Below, piece after piece: positions 51,093 to 59,378 of a stretch of DNA of 64,000 nt. The notes beneath the pieces were generated by a model. It saw nothing but the letters and a program-made list of their open reading frames with translations, ran no database searches and had not been told where the DNA came from. Source of the DNA: Phycisphaerae bacterium (lineage in GTDB: Bacteria > Planctomycetota > Phycisphaerae > Phycisphaerales > SM1A02). How positions within the stretch are numbered: position 1 is the stretch's first letter; each line of letters begins with the position of its first letter. The stretch is taken from the NCBI GenBank assembly GCA_002705085.1, contig PAHO01000008.1, forward strand, positions 1-64,000. The letters are read 5' to 3'. The translations under genes and the position numbers were made by a program.

Positions 51093-51845
51093 ATGCGAAA
51101 ATATCTTTCCCTTCTTTGCCTCACCGCCTGCACCACTGTCCCCGGGACCGGGCGAACCCAATTCAACATCTTTCCCCTTTCTGAAGATGTCCGATTGGGT
51201 GATGTCGTGTGGAAAAACACTCTGGAATCTGAAGAAATTCTTCCGGAGTCCTCGCCGGACCACCAGCGGGTGGATCAAATCATGCAACGACTGGTGACCG
51301 CCACCCAGCGGCGACACCCCAATCTTGCCTCCAGTTTCGACTGGGATTGGCGAGTTATCCAAGACGACAGCCAAATCAATGCTTGGTGTCTTCCTGGAGG
51401 CAAAATGGCGGTCTACACCGGCATGATCAACTTCGTCACCAGCGACGACCAATTGGCCGCAGTGATGGGTCACGAAATTGCCCACGCCGTGGCACGCCAT
51501 GGCACCGAACGTTTGAGCCAAACCCAAGCCGCCCAAGTTGTGCTGGCCGCCAGTGATGGCGAGCTCAACGATCGTGAAATGAGAATCGCAGAGTCCGCCT
51601 TTGGCCTGGGGGTCGCGCTTCCATTTTCCCGCGCCCACGAACACGAAGCCGATGAACTGGGGATCTACATCGCCGCTGCGGCTGGGTATGACCCCAGAGC
51701 CGCCATCGATTTGTGGAACGCCATGGAACAGCAAACCGGACGAACTCCTGAGTTCCTGTCCACCCACCCGAGTCCCACCACGCGTGCGGCAAAGCTCACG
51801 GCATTGCTCCCCACGGCCGAACGCATCCGAGAACGCAACGAATGA
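51093..51845 (+). CDS. M48-family metalloprotease lipoprotein
   Basis: A 250-residue zinc protease of the Oma1/LoiP/BepA type. The signal MRKYLSLLCLTAC ends in a lipobox with C13. The zinc site is HEIAH (H127-H131) followed by EHEADELG, where E185 is the expected third ligand. The typical STHPSPTTRAAKL sits near the end. Such enzymes degrade misfolded outer-membrane or periplasmic proteins. The gene is divergent from menF (50 nt between the starts) and overlaps murC by 4 nt, so it is co-transcribed with peptidoglycan genes. TATTCT ends 10 nt before the ATG, giving a possible short-leader start. Confidence 0.92.
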   Translation: MRKYLSLLCLTACTTVPGTGRTQFNIFPLSEDVRLGDVVWKNTLESEEILPESSPDHQRVDQIMQRLVTATQRRHPNLASSFDWDWRVIQDDSQINAWCLPGGKMAVYTGMINFVTSDDQLAAVMGHEIAHAVARHGTERLSQTQAAQVVLAASDGELNDREMRIAESAFGLGVALPFSRAHEHEADELGIYIAAAAGYDPRAAIDLWNAMEQQTGRTPEFLSTHPSPTTRAAKLTALLPTAERIRERNE

Positions 51846-53257
51846 CGCTGACCGGCCGGCATATCGAACTGATTGGGATCGGGGGATGCGGCATGAGCGG
51901 GTTGGCCAGAGTCCTTCACGCTCGGGGGGCCACCGTCTCCGGATCAGACACGGTTCCCAGCCCCATCACTGAGGCATTGCAACAAGACGGAATCGAGGTC
52001 TCCACCGATCAGTCCGTCGCGGGCCTGCGCCCTGATATTGATCTCATCATTGCCACGGCCGCTCTCCCGGCCAACCACCCAGTCCTTGAAGGAGCGGCTT
52101 CTCGAGGGGTTGAGGTCATTCGATATGCCGATGCCCTTGGAAGGCTTCAGGAAGAAGCCTTTGGTATTTCTATTGCCGGAACCCACGGAAAAAGCACCAG
52201 TTGCGCCATGTGCTGTCACGCCCTGGTCCACGCAGGATTGGCCCCTTCCTTCATCATTGGGGCTGAGGTGCCCCAGCTTGGCGGGGGAAGCCAAGTTGGC
52301 GAAGCCAAAATCCCCATTGGCCCGATGGCGGGGCTCCCCGGACTCATGGTGGCCGAGGCGTGCGAGTTCAATCGATCATTCCATGCCCATCGCCCCAAAC
52401 ACGCGGCCATCTTGAACATCGAAGAGGACCACTTGGACGTGTACCACAATCTTGATGGCGTCATCCAAGGCTTTGCTGATTTTGCCCAGAACATCCCGGA
52501 TGCCCAACAGGGCGGACGTCTTCTGATCGCGCACGAAGGCGCGCATCGACGGGAAGTCACTCGCGGTACAACCGCCCGGGTTGAAACCTTCGGGCTCTCA
52601 GGTGAGGCTGACTGGTCAATCACATTTAAAGTTGATTCGAGAGACGTGGAGCTCCACGGACCAGGCACCCATTTGCGTTGGCGAAACCTCATGCCGGGTG
52701 AACACAATGCGCTCAACGCAGGGGCGGCCGCCGTCTTGGCTCTTTGGGCTGGCGCAGACTCCGTCCGGGTTGAAGAGGCCATGGCCAACTTCACCGGCCT
52801 TTCTCGGCGGACAGAGTTCGTCGGCACCAAGACCTTGAGCAACGGCGAAGTACGGGTGTGGGACGATTACGGTCATCACCCCACTGAAATTGACCGAACG
52901 CTCCGAGCCCTTCGAGCCGCGGAAGACCCCCGCCGCTTGGTCTGCGTCTTCCAGCCGCACCAACACAGTCGCACCCGATTTCTGCTCGACGAATTCGCGT
53001 CAGCGTTCAGCGCCGCCGATGTGGTCATTGTGCCTGAGATTTATTTTGTCCGTGATTCCGAATCAGCGCAAGACCTGGTGAACCAACACACGTTGGTGGA
53101 CCGCCTTCGCCGCCGAGGAACGGACGCTCTTGCGACCAACTCATTGCAGGACACAGTGTCACTTTTGGATTCGGTGCTCCGCGGAGACGACCTGCTGGTT
53201 GTCATGGGGGCTGGACCAGTTGGATCAGTGGGCCCCACTTGGGTGCAAGCATCGTGA
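51842..53257 (+). CDS. murC: UDP-N-acetylmuramate--L-alanine ligase
   Basis: A 471-residue Mur ligase that adds L-Ala to UDP-MurNAc. The N-terminal fold begins IELIGIGGCGMSGLARVLHARG, the ATP site is GISIAGTHGKSTS (G113-S120), and the central and C-terminal motifs are MVAEACEFNRSF, NIEEDHLDVY, GEHNALNAGAA and VWDDYGHHPTEI. FQPHQHSRTRF is the MurC-typical motif separating it from MurD/E/F. Mpl is an alternative relative, but the context with murB and ddl favours MurC. ATGA overlap with the M48 gene and GTGA overlap with murB. Confidence 0.94.
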   Translation: MTLTGRHIELIGIGGCGMSGLARVLHARGATVSGSDTVPSPITEALQQDGIEVSTDQSVAGLRPDIDLIIATAALPANHPVLEGAASRGVEVIRYADALGRLQEEAFGISIAGTHGKSTSCAMCCHALVHAGLAPSFIIGAEVPQLGGGSQVGEAKIPIGPMAGLPGLMVAEACEFNRSFHAHRPKHAAILNIEEDHLDVYHNLDGVIQGFADFAQNIPDAQQGGRLLIAHEGAHRREVTRGTTARVETFGLSGEADWSITFKVDSRDVELHGPGTHLRWRNLMPGEHNALNAGAAAVLALWAGADSVRVEEAMANFTGLSRRTEFVGTKTLSNGEVRVWDDYGHHPTEIDRTLRALRAAEDPRRLVCVFQPHQHSRTRFLLDEFASAFSAADVVIVPEIYFVRDSESAQDLVNQHTLVDRLRRRGTDALATNSLQDTVSLLDSVLRGDDLLVVMGAGPVGSVGPTWVQAS

Positions 53258-54138
53258 AGAAGCACCCCAACGAACCCTTGGCCCGGCACTGCTGGAACAA
53301 ACTGGGGGGTCCCGCAGAATGCCTGGTTGATGTTGAAACCGAAGAAGAGCTGCATCGCGTCCTCTCTGAATCCCATGCCCAACAGACGCCAGTCAGCGTG
53401 CTTGGACTGGGCTCCAACCTGTTGGTGTCCGATGAAGGCGTCCCCGGGACGGTGATTCGCCTCAAGGGCGCTTTCACCGAATTTTCGTTTGAAGGACACG
53501 TGCTGCGTGCCGGAGCGGGTGCCGATCTTCGCAAAATTGTCTCGGAATCAGTGCGTCGAGGGATGGATGGCTTCTGGCAACTTGCCGGGTTTCCCGCCAC
53601 CATTGGTGGCGCGATCGCCATGAACGCCGGCGGCCGGTGGGGGGAGATAAGCGACACCCTTCTCCATTGCGCTGGATTCCACCTGGACGGCACCCCGTTT
53701 CAACAAACCGCTGAAGAATGCCAGTTCGCATACCGCGAGGCCCGGCTGCCGGGAATTGTGGCTCAAGCCACCTTTTCCCTCCAGCAGGGAGATCCCGACG
53801 AGCTTCGCCTCCAATTCAAGAGTGTCATGCGTGAGAAAGGCGCCGCGCAACCACTCGGGGCAAGCAACCCGAGTAGCGGCTGCGCCTTTCGAAACCCCAT
53901 GACCGGAGGCACTCGCCGCAGCGCTGGGCAACTCATTGACGAGGCTGGAGGCAAGGGAATGGCGGTTGGCGGCGCCTCGATCAGCATGGACCACGCCAAC
54001 TTCATCGTGACCACGCCTGATGCAACCTCGAAAGATGTCGAAACCCTGATGAAACAAATACAGCACCTGGTGGCGGCACACCACAAGGTGGATCTGCATC
54101 CGGAGGTGGTTCAATGGCCAAGCCCCAAGAACCACTAA
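53254..54138 (+). CDS. murB: UDP-N-acetylenolpyruvoylglucosamine reductase
   Basis: A 294-residue FAD enzyme reducing UDP-enolpyruvyl-GlcNAc to UDP-MurNAc. The FAD region reads VLGLGSNLLVSDEG, with DGFWQLAGFPATIGGAIAMNAGG next and NPSSGCAFRNP later, where the Ser is the proton donor of type II MurB; the C-terminal AGGKGMAVGGASIS then MDHANFIV is typical. A GTG at 53254 overlapping the murC stop is the chosen start; a TTG five codons upstream is possible. The stop overlaps ddl by 25 nt. Confidence 0.94.
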   Translation: MKKHPNEPLARHCWNKLGGPAECLVDVETEEELHRVLSESHAQQTPVSVLGLGSNLLVSDEGVPGTVIRLKGAFTEFSFEGHVLRAGAGADLRKIVSESVRRGMDGFWQLAGFPATIGGAIAMNAGGRWGEISDTLLHCAGFHLDGTPFQQTAEECQFAYREARLPGIVAQATFSLQQGDPDELRLQFKSVMREKGAAQPLGASNPSSGCAFRNPMTGGTRRSAGQLIDEAGGKGMAVGGASISMDHANFIVTTPDATSKDVETLMKQIQHLVAAHHKVDLHPEVVQWPSPKNH

Positions 54139-55034
54139 ACGTCACGGTGCTCTCGGGTGGACCCGATGCAGAGGCGGAGATTTCTCGAAAATCCGCGGCC
54201 GCCATCAGCCGGGCCTTGCGTTCGGCGGGCCACCGCGTGCACGAACTCAATCTCCCGACCGATCAACCTGAACTGCTTCTGCTTGACATCCCCCAAGACC
54301 ATGTCGTCTTCCCTGCCCTGCACGGACCGTGGGGAGAAGGAGGTGGCGCTCAAGTTGAGTTGACCAACCTCGGCCTCCCCTTCGTGGGCTTTGGTGCAGA
54401 AGCAGCCGAAGTTGCGATGGACAAGAGCCAAACCCGAGATCTCGCCACCCAACATGGCGTCGCGGTTGCACCAGGAGCCGTCATTCACCCTGGAAGCCCC
54501 TCCCCGTGTCCCCCGCCTTGCATCTTCAAGCCACTTGATGAAGGTTCAAGTGTTGGGCTTGAACTCCTACACACCGAGGAGGACGTAGCAAGGGCTTTGC
54601 AACATTTGACCGGACCCACGTTGTGCGAATCGTTCGTCCCGGGACGGGAGTTCACTGTGCCATGGGTGCTGGGGGAGATCCTGCCAATCGTGGAGATCAT
54701 TCCCGCCACTGGGATCTACGACCATGAAGCAAAATATCACCGCAGCGACACTGTATTTACGGTCGATCCCGCAATTCCATCAGATGTTCAAGCGGCACTC
54801 ATCATGGCCACGAAGGTGATGGCGGAAGGTCTTCGAGCACGACATCTCGGGCGAGCCGATTTTATTCTTGGCCCCCAAGGGCCCATCTTCCTCGAATGGA
54901 ACGCCATGCCTGGATTTACCACCAACAGCTTGCTCCCCCGAGCGGCCGCTCACATTGGCATCAGCCTTCCAGACCTCACAGACCGGCTGGTTCGCGCAGC
55001 TCATGCCCAAGGTCCAATCCAACCGATAGATTGA
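54114..55034 (+). CDS. ddl: D-alanine--D-alanine ligase
   Basis: A 306-residue ATP-grasp ligase making D-Ala-D-Ala for peptidoglycan. Signature blocks are VTVLSGGPDAEAEISRKSA, FPALHGPWGEGG, FVGFGAEAAEVAMDKSQTR, IFKPLDEGSSVGLEL, PGREFTVPWVLGEILP and FLEWNAMPGFTTNSLLPRAA (the normal E-x-N of the Mg site). Slightly divergent in the first box, where HG-x-x-GEDG has become GPWGEGGG. It overlaps murB and is followed after 1 nt by the FtsQ-like gene, the usual dcw order murC-murB-ddl-ftsQ. Confidence 0.94.
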   Translation: MAKPQEPLNVTVLSGGPDAEAEISRKSAAAISRALRSAGHRVHELNLPTDQPELLLLDIPQDHVVFPALHGPWGEGGGAQVELTNLGLPFVGFGAEAAEVAMDKSQTRDLATQHGVAVAPGAVIHPGSPSPCPPPCIFKPLDEGSSVGLELLHTEEDVARALQHLTGPTLCESFVPGREFTVPWVLGEILPIVEIIPATGIYDHEAKYHRSDTVFTVDPAIPSDVQAALIMATKVMAEGLRARHLGRADFILGPQGPIFLEWNAMPGFTTNSLLPRAAAHIGISLPDLTDRLVRAAHAQGPIQPID

Positions 55035-55035
55035 C

Positions 55036-55824
55036 GTGACCCGCAAAAAGGCCAAACCTGGCACCAGTAAAACCTATTGGCCCCTGGCCGCGGGAACAAT
55101 CGTGATGATGCTGGCTGTGGCAGTGGTCAACCACAGTGGCTGGCGTGGACAACACGGATCCATCAGTGGCTTCCGGATCAGTTACCGCCATATTGAAGAG
55201 CAATCAAGCGCCTTCCAGCCTCACTACCAAGAAGTCATCGCGAACACCGTCGACCACTGGTGGGCCACTGATCCCACCCAGAGCATCCAGTCCCTCCAAG
55301 CCAGACTGATGGGACTTGGGCATTTCAAATCCGCCAAAGTCTCCATCGCCTCCCCCGAGACGCTGGACATTTCTGTGCGTACCGGAGAGCGACTCTTTGA
55401 TTTCAATCCCTTGTTTGCGGATGAATCATGGCCCGAATCGACCTCTGACCTTTCCGGGTTCATTCCCCTCCCCTCGGAAACCGAGGCCATGGGTTTGCCC
55501 ACATTGGAGGTCACAACCGCCAGCGGTTTTCAAGCCGCAGTGGAGGTCTTTGCGCACGCCAAAGCACGAGGCTGGTCCACCTATATCCAGCAGATTCGAG
55601 AACCCCGCCCGAATCAACTGGAGCTGGTTGTTTTAGACGGCTCAGGCACCCAAGGATGGGTGGATTTTCGAAGCACCCCCTCTCATGAGGCCGGCACCGA
55701 GCCACTCTTTGCCTTGAAATTAAAAATCTTGGACAAGCAGGCGATGGTCTACCGATCGCTCACCCCCGGTGGAGGGCACTGGCGGATTGAGCCGCGCGGC
55801 ATGGTTCGTCGCCCCGCAGCATGA
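55036..55824 (+). CDS. FtsQ/DivIB-like single-pass membrane protein
   Basis: A 262-residue bitopic protein with a GTG start directly after ddl. A basic tail (MTRKKAKPGTSK) is followed by one membrane helix at about residues 14-32, then an extracytoplasmic region. A stretch around HWWATDPTQSIQSLQARLMGLGHFKSAKVSI and the following strands resembles the POTRA domain of FtsQ, in which a helix is followed by a conserved xxP/xxGxxxxAxV pattern. Primary similarity is weak; the call rests on position after murC-murB-ddl and on topology. No ftsA or ftsZ follows, as is normal in planctomycetes. If correct, it keeps a septal or envelope role without FtsZ. Confidence 0.6.
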   Translation: MTRKKAKPGTSKTYWPLAAGTIVMMLAVAVVNHSGWRGQHGSISGFRISYRHIEEQSSAFQPHYQEVIANTVDHWWATDPTQSIQSLQARLMGLGHFKSAKVSIASPETLDISVRTGERLFDFNPLFADESWPESTSDLSGFIPLPSETEAMGLPTLEVTTASGFQAAVEVFAHAKARGWSTYIQQIREPRPNQLELVVLDGSGTQGWVDFRSTPSHEAGTEPLFALKLKILDKQAMVYRSLTPGGGHWRIEPRGMVRRPAA

Positions 55825-56444
55825 TCCCGGCTCTGGAATACCGCTGGAAGCAACTGCTGTTGCTCGTCAGTTCGGCCTGGATCCTCCTTTCCTTTGTGGT
55901 GAATGTGTTGGCCGTCCCCAACCTCGTCCAAAATGCAGAAGCAAACCTGTGGGGATACCAGCAGCATCTGACCACGCTCTCCTTCGGACTGCTTGTGGCC
56001 TATCCCGGCGCCCGCGCCACCATCGGCCCCGCCCCCCGCCCAAAGCTGGAGTGGCAAGCCCTACTTATCCTCACCTTGGTCATCCAAGTCGCTTTGGCTC
56101 CGTTGGTATTGCTCCTCCAACAGCCACTTGAACTGCTCCTGAAGGCTGACGCTTGGCTGATGGGATGCGCTTTTTGGGGGTGCGGCACCGGTCGGATCAT
56201 GCGAGAACAGGTGCAATTCGGGGCCATCCTTCTGGCCACCCCACTCTTCGCCATGCTCTACGACACCAACTGGAGTGTGCCCACCGCGGCCGCTTCCATT
56301 GTTCACAAGCCAGGGACTCGCCCACCTCCACCCCTCTGGGTGGTTACGATTCTTGTTGGTTCGGGCTGGTTATGGATGACCAGACCACGCCGTCCTTTTC
56401 CGGGAGACAAACCACATGACCATGATTCCGAGGGAACCGTTTGA
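55821..56444 (+). CDS. Hypothetical polytopic membrane protein
   Basis: A 207-residue protein with about five hydrophobic segments (for example LLLLVSSAWILLSFVVNVLA, then LLILTLVIQVALAPLVLLL) and a charged C-terminal tail rich in His and Asp. No family recognised. Its ATG overlaps the FtsQ-like stop by 4 nt, so it belongs to the same operon. The position may mean a cell-envelope role; nothing in the sequence proves it. Confidence 0.65.
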   Translation: MIPALEYRWKQLLLLVSSAWILLSFVVNVLAVPNLVQNAEANLWGYQQHLTTLSFGLLVAYPGARATIGPAPRPKLEWQALLILTLVIQVALAPLVLLLQQPLELLLKADAWLMGCAFWGCGTGRIMREQVQFGAILLATPLFAMLYDTNWSVPTAAASIVHKPGTRPPPPLWVVTILVGSGWLWMTRPRRPFPGDKPHDHDSEGTV

Positions 56445-56805
56445 TCGCGCGCTCAGCGATCACATCGATGTTCTGGGCACTATTGGATTTGCCCAAAAAG
56501 CCGGAATGACCACGCGGCAGTTGAACCGCATCCGCTCCGGCGATCAACCAAACCCTTTTCAACGAGCCGCCGAATGGTCTCGCTTGGGCTCCGCAGAAAC
56601 CGCGAGCCGGCTGGTTTCCATGGTCTGCGAGGCCAATGACGGGTTCTTTGTCCAAGAAGGCGGCACGGACTCGAGCAATATTGAGGACACCATTCAAAAG
56701 GCCGCTGATGTCATCAAAGGATTGGCGGATGGATCGCTCGACGACGATGACCGCCGCTTGGTTCAGGATGCGGTCGCCGCAATGATTGGCCTGCTTCAAA
56801 AGTAG
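56416..56805 (+). CDS. Small HTH-like protein
   Basis: A 129-residue acidic protein overlapping the previous gene by 29 nt. Residues about 17-42 (HIDVLGTIGFAQKAGM, then TTRQLNRIRSGDQP) look like a helix-turn-helix of the type found in phage-type regulators. The rest is helical (SSNIEDTIQKAADVIKGLAD) and ends AAMIGLLQK. No family was recognised with certainty. It ends 44 nt before tRNA-Ser. It might regulate the envelope operon, but this is only suggested by position. A later ATG at 56422 is also possible. Confidence 0.6.
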   Translation: MTMIPREPFDRALSDHIDVLGTIGFAQKAGMTTRQLNRIRSGDQPNPFQRAAEWSRLGSAETASRLVSMVCEANDGFFVQEGGTDSSNIEDTIQKAADVIKGLADGSLDDDDRRLVQDAVAAMIGLLQK

Positions 56806-56849
56806 CCATTCACCGCCAACCGAGAAGTCGATAACATGTCTCGTCCACC

Positions 56850-56936
56850 GGTGGGGTGGCAGAGCGGTTGAATGCACCGGTCTTGAAAACCGGCATCGGG
56901 GAATCCCGATCAGGGGTTCGAATCCCCTCCCCACCG
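56850..56936 (+). tRNA. tRNA-Ser (anticodon UGA)
   Basis: An 87-nt type II tRNA. The acceptor GGTGGGG (56850-56856) pairs with CCCCACC (56929-56935), discriminator G at 56936. The anticodon stem-loop contains CTTGAAA, reading UGA, so it decodes UCA-type serine codons. A long variable arm (stem CGGG/CCCG) is characteristic of Ser, and the T-arm is GGGGTTCGAATCCCC. CCA is not encoded. Confidence 0.95.
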
Positions 56937-57782
56937 CTTCTCTGCACCACCAACTTCGGCGGTGTAGAAATGTTCATCAGCGTCGGAAGCCAAGCTCGTC
57001 CAGCTTGGCTTTCGTCCTCTTCGTCGATGCCCCAGCTGGGCGGTCGACTCGGGGCGGACCATCAGCAACCGGCCCAATCGACGGGCAGTCAGACTCTGCC
57101 ACCCTTTGGGCAAACCCGGCTGTCGATCGGGCTCGAGACCGAGGGCTTGTGAAAGAGAAGCGACCGTTGCGCTGACATCAGAAAGCACATCCTCCGCCCG
57201 AAACGTTGCCATCACTTGGGGCTGATCGGCCCACCGTTCGACATGAGCCGCCCAAGCCGATGGGCGGGATTGGCCATCCTCATTTTCATGACGCAACCAA
57301 TCAGAAAATGACAAATGTCGCGAATCCTCGCGCTGGATGTGCTGCATGAAATGGGAAGCCAGCACCGACCGACCTGACCGGTGCACGTAAAGCATTGTGG
57401 CCCGCGGTTGCAGCCACTTGAAAAAGATCTCACGGAAAGGGTCACCCTCGCTACTGCTCCACCAGGAAGATGCCCCGCCGGCAAAGTGGGTCTTGAGGAT
57501 GCACCTTGGTGATCGACGCAGGATGCGAATCAGGATTGATGGGAACGTGCTGAGAACCTGTTCGCCTCGAGTCGGACCTTGCCATCTGGGAAGTCCCAGC
57601 CAATCAACATCAACAAACAATCGCTCAAAAGGCTCCCCAGGCCATTTCCATCCCCGGCAATCGTTGAAGTGGCGACGGATCACATCGATCATGAGATGGG
57701 TTCCCGACCGAGGGTGACTGGCCACCACAACGGGACGCGTCGAAATCTCTTTCAGGCACGCGGCAAAATCGTCGGGTGTCAT
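56910..57782 (-). CDS. Sulfotransferase-domain protein
   Basis: A 290-residue PAPS-dependent sulfotransferase. The 5'-phosphosulfate loop is ASHPRSGTHLMID (about residues 21-33), and the 3'-phosphate motif is in YVHRSGRSVLASHFMQH. The stop lies inside tRNA-Ser on the opposite strand, so the last residues (RWGGDSNP) are encoded by antisense tRNA sequence. Its ATG overlaps the cysC stop by 4 nt (ATGA), so it is the second gene of a cysC-sulfotransferase operon and should use PAPS made by the adjacent enzymes. Acceptor could be a glycan or small molecule. Confidence 0.87.
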   Translation of the reverse strand: MTPDDFAACLKEISTRPVVVASHPRSGTHLMIDVIRRHFNDCRGWKWPGEPFERLFVDVDWLGLPRWQGPTRGEQVLSTFPSILIRILRRSPRCILKTHFAGGASSWWSSSEGDPFREIFFKWLQPRATMLYVHRSGRSVLASHFMQHIQREDSRHLSFSDWLRHENEDGQSRPSAWAAHVERWADQPQVMATFRAEDVLSDVSATVASLSQALGLEPDRQPGLPKGWQSLTARRLGRLLMVRPESTAQLGHRRRGRKPSWTSLASDADEHFYTAEVGGAEKRWGGDSNP

Positions 57783-58396
57783 GATGGAATCAAGCCACGT
57801 TGACGCAACAAATCAATGACGCTGGCCGTGGAATCCTCCAAGGAAAGCTCTGCGGTTGGAAGCCGAAGTTCCGGGGCATCTGGAGATTCATACGGTTGGT
57901 GGATACCCGTGAAGTGAGGGATTTCTCCCGCTCGCGCTTTCTTGTACAACCCTTTTGGATCTCGGGACTCCGCTACGTCCAGAGGAACGTCGACAAAAAC
58001 TTCCACGAATGGAAGCCCCGCGTCCTCATGCAACTTCCGGACCCGCGTTCGCTCGTTCCTGAACGGGCTGATAAAGCTTGAAAGCACCAGTAATCCCGAG
58101 TCGGCCATGAGGGTTGAGACTTCCCCCACGCGGCGGATGTTTTCGTCGCGGTCCTCAGGGCCAAACCCCAGATCACCGTTCAGGCCGTGGCGGACGTTGT
58201 CTCCATCAAGCCGGTAGGCGTGATGCCCCAATTGATGCAAGGCCTGTTCCACCGAAACCGCCACCGTGCTTTTCCCACTGCCCGACAGCCCTGTGAACCA
58301 AACTGTAGCCCCCCGCTGACCCAATCGATCCGCACGATCGGCGCGACTGACACTGCCGCCATGCCAAACCACATTTTTCGATCTTTCCTCAGACAA
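57779..58396 (-). CDS. cysC: Adenylylsulfate (APS) kinase
   Basis: A 205-residue kinase phosphorylating APS to PAPS. The P-loop is GLSGSGKST (G36-T44), followed by [17 protein letters not shown], and the conserved ISPFR loop has S110. [22 protein letters not shown] is the standard C-terminal block. The start is put at a TTG (58396) because AAAGG lies 7 nt upstream and the length then equals that of known CysC; the longer open frame enters cysD on the opposite strand. It is followed by the sulfotransferase. A second APS-kinase domain sits in CysNC at 59378. Confidence 0.92.
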   Translation of the reverse strand: MSEERSKNVVWHGGSVSRADRADRLGQRGATVWFTGLSGSGKSTVAVSVEQALHQLGHHAYRLDGDNVRHGLNGDLGFGPEDRDENIRRVGEVSTLMADSGLLVLSSFISPFRNERTRVRKLHEDAGLPFVEVFVDVPLDVAESRDPKGLYKKARAGEIPHFTGIHQPYESPDAPELRLPTAELSLEDSTASVIDLLRQRGLIPS

Positions 58397-58472
58397 AGCG
58401 GGGCCTTTCTGCTCGCAGAACTCCGATTTGGAGTCATGTTTCGCCGATACCTTACACTCACGAAGAAGCCAT

Positions 58473-59378
58473 ATGAGCCAGACCCTTACCCATCTCAAAG
58501 CCCTCGAGGCTGAAAGCATCCACATCATCCGTGAAGTGGTCTCGGAGTTTGAGAAACCGGTGATGCTCTACTCCGTTGGAAAAGACTCCGCGGTGATGTT
58601 GCACCTGGCCCGCAAGGCGTTTGCCCCTGCCATCCCCCCATTCCCCCTCATGCACGTCGATACCACCTGGAAGTTTCGGGAAATGATTGAATTCCGAGAC
58701 AAGATGGCCAAAGAGTCAGGCATGGAGCTGATTGTCCACATCAATCAGGAGGGGGTTGCCCAAGGGGTGGGACCTATCACCCATGGCTCCAAAGTTCACA
58801 CCGACATCATGAAAACCCAAGGCCTGAAACAAGCCCTCAATGAGCACAAGTTTGATGCTGCCTTTGGTGGCGCGAGGCGTGACGAAGAAAAGAGCCGGGC
58901 CAAGGAACGGGTGTACTCCTTCCGAGATGAGAACCACCGATGGGATCCCAAAAACCAACGCCCAGAACTGTGGAACATCTACAATGGCATGGTTCACCAA
59001 GGTGAATCCATCCGAGTCTTCCCTCTTTCCAATTGGACGGAACTCGATGTGTGGCAGTACATCTGGCTCGAGAACATCCCAATCGTCCCGTTGTACTTGT
59101 CTGCGAAACGTCCAATCGTCATGAGAAACGGTGTCCCAATCATGGTGGACGACGACCGCCTTCCCCTTGAGGAGGGCGAAGTTCCAGAAATGAAGATGGT
59201 TCGGTTCCGGACGCTCGGTTGCTACCCACTTACGGGCGCTGTTGAATCAGAGGCCACCACCCTGCCCGAGGTCATCCAAGAGATGCTCCTCACCAAGCAG
59301 TCAGAACGCCAAGGTCGAGTCATTGACTATGACCAATCGGGTTCGATGGAGGAAAAGAAACGGGAGGGTTACTTTTAA
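58473..59378 (+). CDS. cysD: Sulfate adenylyltransferase subunit 2
   Basis: A 301-residue ATP-PPase-fold subunit that adenylates sulfate to APS, working with CysN. Motifs are [20 protein letters not shown] (PP-loop), [48 protein letters not shown] and [20 protein letters not shown] at 58473 gives almost exactly the E. coli length; an earlier frame begins within the cysC region. It shares one base with the cysNC start (TAATG). The promoter lies between cysC and cysD, probably TACACT near 58453. Confidence 0.96.
   Translation: MSQTLTHLKALEAESIHIIREVVSEFEKPVMLYSVGKDSAVMLHLARKAFAPAIPPFPLMHVDTTWKFREMIEFRDKMAKESGMELIVHINQEGVAQGVGPITHGSKVHTDIMKTQGLKQALNEHKFDAAFGGARRDEEKSRAKERVYSFRDENHRWDPKNQRPELWNIYNGMVHQGESIRVFPLSNWTELDVWQYIWLENIPIVPLYLSAKRPIVMRNGVPIMVDDDRLPLEEGEVPEMKMVRFRTLGCYPLTGAVESEATTLPEVIQEMLLTKQSERQGRVIDYDQSGSMEEKKREGYF

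Noticed and set aside
56344-56934. 196-codon minus-strand open frame
   Set aside because: It starts inside tRNA-Ser (GRGFEPL-type antisense tRNA sequence) and is antisense to the small HTH-like gene.
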